Positions 42,017 to 50,434 of a stretch of 64,000 nucleotides of DNA are shown piece after piece; within the stretch, counting starts at the first letter, position 1, and each line of letters starts with the position of its first letter. The position numbers and the translations under genes are program-made. Below the pieces are notes generated by a model. That model ran no database searches. It was not told the DNA's origin and saw only the letters and a list, made by a program, of their open reading frames with translations. The DNA comes from Arthrobacter cupressi (lineage in GTDB: Bacteria > Actinomycetota > Actinomycetes > Actinomycetales > Micrococcaceae): positions 62,001 through 126,000 of the forward strand of contig NZ_FNEI01000001.1 in NCBI RefSeq assembly GCF_900099975.1, in the 5' to 3' direction.

Positions 42017-43057
42017 ATGCCGGATAACAGGGGGACGCCGTCCTACGCAGCCGCTGAGCTGCGCGCCAGGGAGCTCAGGGCCAGCCACGAATTCGCCAAG
42101 GCGGCGGATAGCGCACGCATAGCCGCGGATACGGCACGTGCGGACGGTGACATCTCCGGGTGGTGGAACATGGTGTTCTTCCAGGCCGAGAACCTGCTGG
42201 ACGCCGGGGAGTCCGGCGAGGCCGCAGATCTCGCCCGGACGCTGGCAGAAGCGCCGGTGACGGCGGCCGCACCGCGGGATCGGGCGAGGGCGCTCGTCCT
42301 GCTGGCAAATTCCCTGCAGGGCAGGGGACTCCTGGATGACGCGGCCACTGCGGCGCAGTCCGCCGTCGGCCTGCTTGCCGATGACGCCGACGCCGAGTTT
42401 GAAGTCCACGCCCGCCAGGCCCTGATCGCGGCGCTCGCGGAGTCCGGCAAGCTCGACGAGGCCTGGACGGAATCCCTCGCGCTTTCCGAGCGTATCTCGG
42501 ATGACATGGATGACCAGTTGGCAGGTAAGGCCTACTGGGTCATCGGCAACGTTGCCTTCCTGTGCAATATGGTCGAGGAAGGCCTGGAGCACCACGAACT
42601 CGCCGCGGACACGTTTTCGCCGTCGAGCAACCTCGACGTCTGGGCGAAATTCAACAAGGCCTCGGCCGCGATGCGCCTGGCGGCAGGGGTGGCCGATTCC
42701 GGCACCCTGCGTTGCATTGAACGCGCAGAACTTGCCACGGATATTGTGGGCGGCAGCGAAGAGGAGATCCTCCTGTTGCGCTACGTGCGCGCCCACTGGA
42801 CGTTCCTGGCCGGAGACGTCCCGGCCGCGATCCTCCTGTTGAATGAGGTCACTGGATCCGCTGACAAGCTTCCGCCGCAGACGGCAGGGGAGGCGTTCCT
42901 GCTCCTCGCGCGGGCCGAAGTTTCGGACGGGCGCCGGGAGGCCGCGGAGTTGAGCGTGAAGAAGTCGGTGGAGTATTTCGAGAAGGCCGGTGCCCGGCAG
43001 CGTGCCGCGCAGGCGGGCGCGCTCCTCTCCGAAGGCATCGACGCTCCGCCCGTCTGA
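42017..43057 (+). CDS. TPR-repeat protein divergent from the repeat peptide
   Basis: 346 residues, all-helical, with paired helices of the TPR type across the whole length: 'EFAKAADSARIAADTARADGD', 'GRGLLDDAATAAQSAVGLLA', 'EESLALSERISDDMDDQLA'-like and 'GRREAAELSVKKSVEYFEKAGA'. No HTH, membrane span, signal peptide or enzyme motif is visible, so it is a cytoplasmic protein- or peptide-binding scaffold. The size and HTH-free plan resemble Rap-type proteins. The ATG at 42017 is 6 nt after CATAAT, so the mRNA is leaderless. It shares a 174-bp region with the peptide gene. Could also be an ordinary TPR adaptor. Confidence 0.8.
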   Translation: MPDNRGTPSYAAAELRARELRASHEFAKAADSARIAADTARADGDISGWWNMVFFQAENLLDAGESGEAADLARTLAEAPVTAAAPRDRARALVLLANSLQGRGLLDDAATAAQSAVGLLADDADAEFEVHARQALIAALAESGKLDEAWTESLALSERISDDMDDQLAGKAYWVIGNVAFLCNMVEEGLEHHELAADTFSPSSNLDVWAKFNKASAAMRLAAGVADSGTLRCIERAELATDIVGGSEEEILLLRYVRAHWTFLAGDVPAAILLLNEVTGSADKLPPQTAGEAFLLLARAEVSDGRREAAELSVKKSVEYFEKAGARQRAAQAGALLSEGIDAPPV

Positions 43058-43107
43058 CGGTTGCGGTCCCCTTCGCCCGCACGCCGGGCGGGTCTATATT
43101 TGCGTCT

Positions 43108-43878
43108 ATGACGACGGCGGGTACCCCGCGGGCGGGCGACCGTGCACTGCTGCCGGACCTTGCCGGACGGCGTGAACTGGTGGGTGCCTGGGCGTCCCTG
43201 AGTCTCATCCACTATTTCGTGGTCGAAGCCGCGGCCATGGCAGCCTGGCAGGGCTCGCCGGCGTACGACAGGCGCTCCCACGTGATCAGCGACCTCGGCG
43301 CCGCGAACTGCGGCCCCTTCAACGGCCATGAAGTCTGTTCGCCCTTGAACTGGCTCATGAACGCCTCCTTCGTGCTGCAGGGCATCGCGATGGTGCTCGG
43401 CGCGGTGCTGCTCAGCTCCGCCGTCCTGTCCGTGGCGGCGCGGCCCGGCCAGCGGGCCATCCGGACGGGTCCCGGCAACATTCCGTGGCTGGCCGCCGGG
43501 GCGGTGAGGGCCTTGATCCTGGTGGCCGGAATCGGGCAGGCCATGGTCGGCCTAATCCCCGAGGACACGGAACTGGTGTGGCACCTGACCGGCGCCGGCC
43601 TCTATTTCATTGCGGCCCCGCTGGCCCTGGCGATCCTCGGCCTGGTGTGGCTGGGCCGCAGCACGATGTCCTGGATGGTGCTGCTCTTCGGTGTGGTGTC
43701 GCTCGGGGGCACCGTCTTTGTGCTGGCCTCGGCGCTGCGCGTGGACGAACCGGGAGCCATTGAACGGACCATGGCCTACCCGATCATCCTGGGGCTGTCC
43801 CTGGTGGGCCTGACGGTCGCCTACCGCGTGCACGGCGAGCGCCGGCGGGTGCGCCGGCTCGCCGCAGGCGCCGGGTAG
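43108..43878 (+). CDS. DUF998 family membrane protein, copy 2
   Basis: 256 residues, about six membrane helices, paralogous to the protein at 38684: 'SHVISDLGAANCG', 'CSPLNWLMNASFVLQGIAMVLGAVLL', 'GLIPEDTELVWHLTGAGLYFI' and 'IERTMAYPIILGLSLVGLTVA' correspond in order. Function unknown. The ATG at 43108 lies 7 nt after a TATATT -10 box, again giving a leaderless mRNA, and 50 bp after the TPR gene stop. Convergent with the following membrane protein. Confidence 0.85.
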   Translation: MTTAGTPRAGDRALLPDLAGRRELVGAWASLSLIHYFVVEAAAMAAWQGSPAYDRRSHVISDLGAANCGPFNGHEVCSPLNWLMNASFVLQGIAMVLGAVLLSSAVLSVAARPGQRAIRTGPGNIPWLAAGAVRALILVAGIGQAMVGLIPEDTELVWHLTGAGLYFIAAPLALAILGLVWLGRSTMSWMVLLFGVVSLGGTVFVLASALRVDEPGAIERTMAYPIILGLSLVGLTVAYRVHGERRRVRRLAAGAG

Positions 43879-43904
43879 CGCGAGGCGGCGCTCCGGAAAC
43901 CGGA

Positions 43905-44546
43905 TCAGGCGCGCTTCGCGCGGCGCCGCCCGATGAAGACGGCGAGCACGCCGCCGGCGAGGCTCAGCAGGAACAGCACCCAGCCGAGCACGGTGAGCGC
44001 GGACGCCAGGGCGACCTGGCCGGCGTCGGGCGTTGCCGGTGCCAGGGCGGCATCCACGGCGACGTTGCCCCACAACCGCACCACGGCGAAGGCCAGCGGC
44101 GCCGCCCACAGCGCCCAGCGGAGCGCCTTGCGGGAGACATTGATGCCCACCAGCAGCAGCCAGCTGAAACCGAAAATCAGCGGGAACAGGGTGCCGGCGG
44201 TCTTGTGGACGTAGCTGAGCTGGCCGCGGGCGTCGTCATTCATGGCGTTATGCAGCTGCTGGATGTAGTCGGGGGAGAAACCACCCATGAGGGAATCCGG
44301 CATGGCCAGGCCGCCTGCGAGCTGCGTCATCTGGTTCAGGGTCAGTAGGTGCAGGTACCAGAACAGGAACAGGCTCGCCACGACGCCGGCGATCACCACG
44401 AGCTTGCCGTTGCCTTCGGCTTGGGCCGGCGTGCGGTTCGTGGTGGGGTTGACGGGCGGTAGGGTCCGGTTCGACTGCGGTTGGCTCGCCGGGCCGGCGG
44501 CCTTGGCGCCGTGCTTCCTGATCCGTTGGGCGTGGGTTTTGGCCAT
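43905..44546 (-). CDS. Membrane protein with basic N-terminal tail
   Basis: 213 residues from the ATG at 44546, 6 nt after GATAAT. The first 45 residues are polar and basic ('AKTHAQRIRKHGAKAAG'), then a membrane span 'LVVIAGVVASLFLFWYLHLL', an outside loop of about 60 residues ('FSPDYIQQLHNAMNDDARGQL') and three further spans ending in 'GRRRAKRA'. The longer frame to 45665 is antisense to the inositol phosphatase gene and is rejected. No family recognised; it is divergent from that gene across a 54-bp repeat array. Confidence 0.7.
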   Translation of the reverse strand: MAKTHAQRIRKHGAKAAGPASQPQSNRTLPPVNPTTNRTPAQAEGNGKLVVIAGVVASLFLFWYLHLLTLNQMTQLAGGLAMPDSLMGGFSPDYIQQLHNAMNDDARGQLSYVHKTAGTLFPLIFGFSWLLLVGINVSRKALRWALWAAPLAFAVVRLWGNVAVDAALAPATPDAGQVALASALTVLGWVLFLLSLAGGVLAVFIGRRRAKRA

Positions 44547-44571
44547 CCAACCATTATCCCGCCACTTAACG

Positions 44572-44731
44572 CCTATCCGCTTCCCCAACCTCGCTGCGCT
44601 CGGCCGGGGCCCCTCGCGGATAGCGCCTATCCGCTTCCCCAACCTCGCTGCGCTCGGCCGGGGCCCCTCGCGGATAGCGCCTATCCGCTTCCCCAACCTC
44701 GCTGCGCTCGGCCGGGGCCCCTCGCGGATAG
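44572..44731. repeat. 54-bp unit repeated three times in a divergent promoter region
   Basis: Units begin at 44572, 44626 and 44680; the first two are identical and the third matches to 44731. Each unit carries terminal inverted repeats CTATCCGC and GCGGATAG and a CGCTGCGCTCGGCCGGGGCC core, so each can fold as a hairpin. The end of the third unit supplies the first bases of the TAGGCT -10 box of the next gene. There are no unique spacers. Confidence 0.92.
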
Positions 44732-44741
44732 GCTGGGTCCC

Positions 44742-45569
44742 ATGACCACTGGCAGGCATTCCGCTGTTGAACTCGATCCCGCACTCGACGACTACGACCT
44801 GGCCGCGGCCCTCGTCCGCGAAGCCGGGCAGCTCGCGCTCCTGATGCGGATGGGCGGCCTTCAGGGTGACCGCAAGACCTCCGTCTCCGATGTCGTCACC
44901 GCAGCGGACCGTGCCGCCGAGGCGTATGTGCTGGAGCAGCTGCGCCGCTGCCGCCCCGAGGACGGCATCCTCGGCGAAGAAGGCAGTTCGGTGGCGGGCA
45001 GCAGCGGCCGGACCTGGGTGATCGACCCCGTGGACGGCACCTTCAATTTCCTGCACGGCTCGGCCTACTGGTGCTCGGCGATCGCCCTCAAGCGGGACGG
45101 CGACGGCCCGGACCCCGAGGCGATCCTCGGGGCCGTCTACCAGCCGGAACTCGACAAGCTCTGGCTGGGCGGCGAACGCCGCCCAGCCACCCTGAACGGC
45201 GAACGGATCGCCGGCCCCTCCGCCACCCCGCTGGCCGAACTCTGCGCCGCCACGTACATCCACCCCACCTGGCTCGCCGACCCGCGTGCGGCCATGCCCT
45301 GGCACGCGGCAGCGGTCTCCGCGGCGTCCCTGCGCATGTTCGGCTCCGGCTCCTGCGACCTCGGCCGGGTGGCGGACGGCGAACTCGGCTGCTGGTTCCA
45401 GCACAGCTGCCCCGAATGGGACTGGCTCCCCGGCAAGGCGATTGTCCGCGCCGCGGGCGGGGACACCGCCGTCGTCCGCGTGAACGGGCTGGACTGGTTC
45501 CTGGCGGGAGGCCCGACGGCGGTCGGCGAGCTCCGCGCGGCGCTCGCCTCCGTGCCCCAGTTCGCCTAG
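44742..45569 (+). CDS. Inositol monophosphatase family phosphatase
   Basis: 275 residues. The metal-binding motifs are complete: 'DGILGEEGSS', 'WVIDPVDGTFNFLHG' and, near the end, 'PEWDWLPGKAIVRAAGG'. The family cleaves inositol-1-phosphate, histidinol phosphate or similar phosphomonoesters; which one is not clear. The ATG at 44742 is 7 nt after TAGGCT, whose left half is made by the third 54-bp repeat. The stop region is duplicated: the last 16 bp (45557-45572) are repeated with one change at 45573-45588. Confidence 0.9.
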   Translation: MTTGRHSAVELDPALDDYDLAAALVREAGQLALLMRMGGLQGDRKTSVSDVVTAADRAAEAYVLEQLRRCRPEDGILGEEGSSVAGSSGRTWVIDPVDGTFNFLHGSAYWCSAIALKRDGDGPDPEAILGAVYQPELDKLWLGGERRPATLNGERIAGPSATPLAELCAATYIHPTWLADPRAAMPWHAAAVSAASLRMFGSGSCDLGRVADGELGCWFQHSCPEWDWLPGKAIVRAAGGDTAVVRVNGLDWFLAGGPTAVGELRAALASVPQFA

Positions 45570-45663
45570 CCGCCAGTTCGCGTAGCCGCCAAGCTGCCCT
45601 GCGGGCCGCCTCGCGGCGCCGGGAAATCCGGTGTCAGTCCCACCGCCTAGACTTGTAATCACC

Positions 45664-48243
45664 ATGGATATGTTGTTCGACCCCTACGCAGGCAGCTCGT
45701 ACAAGGCTGCGCCCGAGCCCGCCCGTTCCCTCGCCGGGGCCGGCCGGCCCGCCTCGGCGTCCGGCGGACCCGGGGCATCGCAAGGCGGCTCCAACCGGCC
45801 CGGGGGCTCCGCGCCATGGGAGTCCGGGGGCGGCCACGGCGGTCATTCCATGCCGAGTGCCGAATCCCTGCTTCTGGGCCTGAACCCGCAGCAGGAGGAG
45901 GCGGTGAAACACGGCGGCAGCCCGTTGCTGATCGTGGCCGGCGCGGGGTCGGGGAAGACCCGCGTGCTCTCCAACCGCATCGCCTACCTGATCGCCACGG
46001 GACGGGCGCACCACGGCGAAATCCTGGCCATCACGTTCACCAACAAGGCCGCCGCCGAAATGCGCGAACGCATCGAAGCCCTGGTGGGCGGCCGCGCCAA
46101 GAGCATGTGGATCTCCACCTTCCACTCCTCCTGCGTGCGGATCCTGCGGCGGGAGGCCGCCACGGTGGGCCTGAAATCCAACTTCTCCATCTACGACTCC
46201 GCGGACTCGCTGCGGCTGATCACCCTAGTGGCAAAGAACCTGGACCTGGACCCCAAGCGATTCGCACCCAAGGCCATCCAGCACAAGATCTCCGCGCTCA
46301 AGAACGAGCTCGTGGACGACGACGCCTTCGCCGCCGCGGCCAACTACAACGATCCCTTCGAACAGGCCGTAGCCGAGGTGTTCAAGGGCTACACCCAGCG
46401 GCTGCGCCAGGCCAACGCCATGGACTTCGACGACCTCATCGCCCAGACCGTCTACATGTTCCGGGCCTTCCCGGCGCTCGCCGAGTCCTACCGCCGTCGC
46501 TTCCGGCACGTGCTGGTGGACGAGTACCAGGACACCAACCACGCCCAGTACGCCTTGGTCCGCGAGATCGTCGGCACGGACGCCGGAACCCAGGGCGCCG
46601 CAAGCCAGGACGGCCCCGGACACGGCGGACCGGGACACGTCGGGCCCAGCGAGCTGACCGTCGTCGGCGATTCCGACCAGTCCATCTATGCCTTCCGCGG
46701 CGCGGACATCCGCAACATCGTGGAATTCGAAGAGGACTACCCGAACGCCCGCACCATCAAGCTGGAGCAGAACTACCGCTCCACCCAGAACATCCTCTCC
46801 GCGGCGAACTCGGTGATCTCGCGCAACCCGAACCGGCAGGAGAAGCGCCTCTGGACTGCCGAGGGCGATGGCGAGAAGATCATCGGCTACGTGGGCGAAA
46901 ACGAACACGACGAGGCCCAGTTCATCGCCAAGGAGATCGACCGGCTGCAGGACGAGGACGGCCTGCGTCCGGGCGACGTCGCGATCTTCTACCGCACCAA
47001 CGCCCAGTCCCGGTCGATCGAAGACGTGCTGGTCCGCGTCGGCCTGCCCTACAAGGTGGTGGGCGGCACCCGCTTCTACGAGCGCAAGGAAATCAAGGAC
47101 GCTCTCGCCTACCTGCGGGTCCTGGTAAACCCGGACGACGACGTCAACCTGCGCCGGGTGCTGAACGAACCCAAGCGCGGCATCGGCGACCGTGCCGAAG
47201 GCGCCGTGGCGGCCCTCGCCGAACGCGAGAGGACCTCCTTCATGGCGGCGGCGCGCCGCGCCGCGGACGCCCCGGGCATGGCCACACGTTCCGTCAACGC
47301 CGTGCTCGGATTCGTGAAACTGCTCGACGACCTGGCCGAAGTCGCGTCCGGATCCGGGGCGGCCGCCGCATTGGAGGCCGTGCTGGAACAGACCGGCTAC
47401 CTTGCGGGCCTGCGGGCCAGCAACGACCCCCAGGACGAATCGCGCGTGGAGAACCTCGCCGAACTGGTGGCCGTGGTCCGCGAATACGAGCGTGACAACC
47501 CCGAAGGCTCGCTCGGCGAATTCCTGGAGCAGGTGTCCCTCGTGGCGGACGCCGACCAGATCCCGGATGCCCCGGGCGCGGACATCGATGCTGCCGTCGC
47601 CGAAGCCAAACGCCTGGGCGTGGTCACGCTCATGACCCTGCACACGGCCAAGGGCCTGGAATTCCCCGTGGTGTTCCTCACCGGCATGGAGCACGGGATC
47701 TTCCCGCACCAGCGTTCGGCCACGGACCCGAAAGAACTGGCCGAAGAACGCCGCCTGGCTTATGTGGGGCTGACCCGTGCCCGGCAGCGGCTGTACGTCA
47801 CGCGTTCGGAAGTCCGCAACATGTGGGGCCAGAGCCAGTACAACCCGGCCAGCCAGTTCATCGAGGAAATCCCCTCCGACCTGGTGGAATGGAAACGCGA
47901 AGGCACCTCCCGCCAGGCCGGCGGCTGGGGCGGGCCGTCCTTGGGCGGGAACCGCTACGGCGGTTCCTACTGGGGCGCCGGGACCTCCCGCGGTGCTGCG
48001 GCCAGCCCGTCCGCAGGGTTCGACGCCGACGTGCCGGCCGCCGTCGCACGCAACCGGGTGCAGCCGCAAAAGGAAGTCATCGCCGTTGCGGTGGGGGACA
48101 AGGTCAACCACACCAGCTTCGGCAACGGCACCGTCATCGGCGTCGAAGGCTCCGGTGACAAGACCGTGGCCAAGGTGACGTTCGACGTCGGGGAGAAGCG
48201 CCTGCTGCTGCGATACGCGCCGCTGACCAAACTGGAAGGCTGA
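45664..48243 (+). CDS. pcrA: ATP-dependent DNA helicase PcrA/UvrD
   Basis: 859 residues, superfamily 1A helicase. Q motif 'LNPQQEEAVKHGGSPLLI', Walker A 'AGAGSGKTRVLSNRIAYL', box II 'VLVDEYQDTNHAQY', motif III 'VVGDSDQSIYAFRGAD', motif IV 'LEQNYRSTQNIL', motif V 'TLMTLHTAKGLEFPVVFLTG' and VI 'EERRLAYVGLTRARQRLYV'. The last 50 residues form the Tudor-like domain ('VNHTSFGNGTVIGVEGSG') that binds RNA polymerase in other bacteria. It has an N-terminal Gly/Ser-rich extension of about 60 residues and a His/Gly-rich insertion of about 22 residues between motifs II and III. TAGACT lies 10 nt before the ATG. Confidence 0.96.
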   Translation: MDMLFDPYAGSSYKAAPEPARSLAGAGRPASASGGPGASQGGSNRPGGSAPWESGGGHGGHSMPSAESLLLGLNPQQEEAVKHGGSPLLIVAGAGSGKTRVLSNRIAYLIATGRAHHGEILAITFTNKAAAEMRERIEALVGGRAKSMWISTFHSSCVRILRREAATVGLKSNFSIYDSADSLRLITLVAKNLDLDPKRFAPKAIQHKISALKNELVDDDAFAAAANYNDPFEQAVAEVFKGYTQRLRQANAMDFDDLIAQTVYMFRAFPALAESYRRRFRHVLVDEYQDTNHAQYALVREIVGTDAGTQGAASQDGPGHGGPGHVGPSELTVVGDSDQSIYAFRGADIRNIVEFEEDYPNARTIKLEQNYRSTQNILSAANSVISRNPNRQEKRLWTAEGDGEKIIGYVGENEHDEAQFIAKEIDRLQDEDGLRPGDVAIFYRTNAQSRSIEDVLVRVGLPYKVVGGTRFYERKEIKDALAYLRVLVNPDDDVNLRRVLNEPKRGIGDRAEGAVAALAERERTSFMAAARRAADAPGMATRSVNAVLGFVKLLDDLAEVASGSGAAAALEAVLEQTGYLAGLRASNDPQDESRVENLAELVAVVREYERDNPEGSLGEFLEQVSLVADADQIPDAPGADIDAAVAEAKRLGVVTLMTLHTAKGLEFPVVFLTGMEHGIFPHQRSATDPKELAEERRLAYVGLTRARQRLYVTRSEVRNMWGQSQYNPASQFIEEIPSDLVEWKREGTSRQAGGWGGPSLGGNRYGGSYWGAGTSRGAAASPSAGFDADVPAAVARNRVQPQKEVIAVAVGDKVNHTSFGNGTVIGVEGSGDKTVAKVTFDVGEKRLLLRYAPLTKLEG

Positions 48244-48301
48244 CGCCTTCCCGGACCGGAGACGCACCGGGGCGGCGCGGCCGCCCGGCATAATGGGTGG
48301 C

Positions 48302-48988
48302 ATGCGACGGACTGTATTGGGGATTCTGGCCGCCTGCCTGCTCACTGTGGCCACCGCGTGTTCGGTGACCACCAAGGACCCCGACTACGTGCCGCCGCCG
48401 CCCTTGCCGCCCCTGGAGCAGATCAAGCAGGTCCCGGTCACCCAGCCCAGTACACTCGGCAGCGGCGGCGACGTGACCGCCTTCGTCACCGAGGACCGCA
48501 ATATTGCGTGCGCCATGACCTCGGCCCGTGGAAACCACCTGAACCTGCCGTACGAGGCCAACAACTACGGCGACAGTGCCAACGGCAAGCTCGCCACCGT
48601 GCCTGTAGTGCATTGTGAACTGGCCGTGTACCCGGCCCCGCAGGCCGGCGACGCCGCCCGCACCTGCAACGGCACGGGCCTTGGCTACCTCGGCGGTACG
48701 GTGCTGCTGCGTCCGGACACGGTGGAGTACGGCGGATGCCGCTCCGGTGTCACCGAAATGGAAGCGGAGTTCGGGCCCAAGGGCAACCGCACAGGACCCA
48801 TCGCGGAACTGCCCGTGCTCAGCGAAGGGCAGAACATCGAACGCAACGGCCTGCGTTGCTCCGCATACAACGGCGGTGTCGCCTGCGGGAACATCTCCGC
48901 AGGGGTGGCTTTCTTCGTGAACCGGGCCGGATACCTGCTGGTCTCTGACGGCGGAACTGTTACCCGCGGCAAAATGCCGGCGGCCTAG
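48302..48988 (+). CDS. Secreted lipoprotein, DUF6636-like
   Basis: 228 residues from the ATG at 48302, 7 nt after CATAAT (an in-frame ATG at 48293 is inside that -10). The signal 'LGILAACLLTVATACS' ends in a lipobox. A Pro-rich linker precedes a domain with six cysteines: 'DRNIACAMTS', 'VVHCELAVYP', 'ARTCNGTG', 'GGCRSGV', 'GLRCSAYNGGVACGNISAG', 'AGYLLVS'. The pattern resembles the DUF6636 secreted domain of Actinobacteria. Function unknown. It lies between pcrA and sucC. Confidence 0.72.
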   Translation: MRRTVLGILAACLLTVATACSVTTKDPDYVPPPPLPPLEQIKQVPVTQPSTLGSGGDVTAFVTEDRNIACAMTSARGNHLNLPYEANNYGDSANGKLATVPVVHCELAVYPAPQAGDAARTCNGTGLGYLGGTVLLRPDTVEYGGCRSGVTEMEAEFGPKGNRTGPIAELPVLSEGQNIERNGLRCSAYNGGVACGNISAGVAFFVNRAGYLLVSDGGTVTRGKMPAA

Positions 48989-49189
48989 CCCGCCAACAGC
49001 GGGAAAACGGCGCAAAAACCGCGGGATCACGCGGATTTTCTACGTCTGATAGAAGTGTGTGGTTGGTCACTTAACGGGTAGTGTAGAACCGGCTCGCCCC
49101 CGCGGGCGGCTAGAGTTCCAGAGGAACTTGCGCAATATGACCGGCAGTTTGTGGCGGAATGTTGCACACTTCTCTTCCGCAGCTGGTTA

Positions 49190-49204
49190 CCGCGGTCACC
49201 GCGG
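49190..49204. promoter_or_regulatory. Perfect 15-bp palindrome before sucC
   Basis: CCGCGGTCACCGCGG is a perfect 7-1-7 palindrome 47 bp upstream of the sucC start. It could be an operator or a leader hairpin for the sucCD operon. The rest of 48989-49250 holds no gene; a promoter is expected there but I cannot place one with confidence. Confidence 0.5.
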
Positions 49205-49250
49205 ACGCCGGCTGTACCGACACTACTTCGACGTAGAAGGACACTAAACC

Positions 49251-50420
49251 GTGGACCTGTTTGAATATCAGGCGCGCGATATGTTCGAAGCGCACGGTGT
49301 ACCCGTGCTCGCCGGCATCGTGGCGCACACTCCTGAAGAAGCAAAGGCAGCTGCCGAGAAGATCGGCGGAGTCACTGTCGTCAAGGCACAGGTTAAGGTC
49401 GGTGGCCGCGGCAAGGCCGGCGGCGTGAAGGTTGCCAAGTCCGCCGACGAGGCGCTTGAGCACTCCACCAACATCCTGGGTATGGACATCAAGGGCCACA
49501 CCGTCCACAAGGTGATGATCGCCCAGGGCGCAGACATCGCCGAAGAGTTCTACTTCTCGATCCTGCTGGACCGCGCGAACCGCAACTACCTGGCCATGTG
49601 CTCGGTGGAAGGCGGCATGGAAATCGAGCAGCTCGCCGTCGAGCGTCCCGAGGCCCTTGCCAAGGTCGCCATCGATCCCGCCGTCGGCATCGACCAGGCG
49701 AAGGCTGACGAAATCGTCGCCGCCGCCGGTTTCTCCGCCGAACTGGCCCCCAAGGTCTCCGCCGTCATCCTGAAGCTCTGGGACGTCTTCAAGAAGGAAG
49801 ACGCCACCCTGGTGGAGGTCAACCCGCTGGTCCGCACCGGCGCCGGCGACATCGTCGCCCTGGACGGCAAGGTCTCCCTCGACGAGAACGCCGACTTCCG
49901 CCACGTGCACCACGCCGCGCTGGAAGACAAGGACGCCGCGGACCCGCTCGAAGCCAAGGCCAAGGCGCAGGACCTGAACTACGTGAAGCTGGACGGCGAA
50001 GTGGGCATCATCGGCAACGGCGCCGGTCTTGTGATGTCCACCCTCGACGTCGTCGCCTACGCCGGCGAGAACCACGGCAACGTCAAGCCCGCCAACTTCC
50101 TGGACATCGGCGGCGGAGCCTCCGCCGAGGTCATGGCTGCCGGCCTGGACGTCATCCTGGGCGACGAGCAGGTCAAGAGCGTTTTCGTGAACGTCTTCGG
50201 CGGCATCACCGCCTGTGACGCCGTAGCCAAGGGCATCGTCGGTGCACTGGCCGAGCTCGGTACTTCCGCCAACAAGCCGCTGGTTGTCCGCCTCGACGGC
50301 AACAACGTGGACGAAGGCCGCCGCATCCTGACCGAGGCCAACCACCCGCTGGTGACCCTCGCAGCAACCATGGACGAGGGCGCCGACAAGGCCGCCGAGC
50401 TCGCCAACGCAGCAAAGTAA
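49251..50420 (+). CDS. sucC: Succinyl-CoA synthetase beta subunit
   Basis: 389 residues, full length. An ATP-grasp fold opens with '[19 protein letters not shown]' and '[20 protein letters not shown]'; '[22 protein letters not shown]' gives the metal ligands and '[12 protein letters not shown]'-like '[20 protein letters not shown]' the phosphate loop. With SucD it makes succinate and ATP/GTP from succinyl-CoA in the citric acid cycle. The start is GTG at 49251 after GAAGGACACT. sucD follows 14 bp later. Confidence 0.97.
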   Translation: MDLFEYQARDMFEAHGVPVLAGIVAHTPEEAKAAAEKIGGVTVVKAQVKVGGRGKAGGVKVAKSADEALEHSTNILGMDIKGHTVHKVMIAQGADIAEEFYFSILLDRANRNYLAMCSVEGGMEIEQLAVERPEALAKVAIDPAVGIDQAKADEIVAAAGFSAELAPKVSAVILKLWDVFKKEDATLVEVNPLVRTGAGDIVALDGKVSLDENADFRHVHHAALEDKDAADPLEAKAKAQDLNYVKLDGEVGIIGNGAGLVMSTLDVVAYAGENHGNVKPANFLDIGGGASAEVMAAGLDVILGDEQVKSVFVNVFGGITACDAVAKGIVGALAELGTSANKPLVVRLDGNNVDEGRRILTEANHPLVTLAATMDEGADKAAELANAAK

Positions 50421-50434
50421 AGGGACGCAGGACT

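Noticed and set aside
44572-44731. CRISPR array
   Set aside because: Units are contiguous with no unique spacers, only three copies, and no cas genes.
44566-44784. 72-codon frame with three 18-residue repeats (YPRGAPAERSEVGEADRR)
   Set aside because: It is the 54-bp DNA repeat read as protein; the unit is a multiple of three by chance, and the frame covers a divergent promoter region.
46225-48375. Minus-strand open frame of 716 codons opposite pcrA
   Set aside because: Shadow of strong codon bias in pcrA; no start context, no recognisable domain.
49021-49110. Specific sigma-70 promoter for sucC
   Set aside because: TTGGTC and several TA-rich hexamers are present, but none pair at a spacing of 16 to 18 nt.
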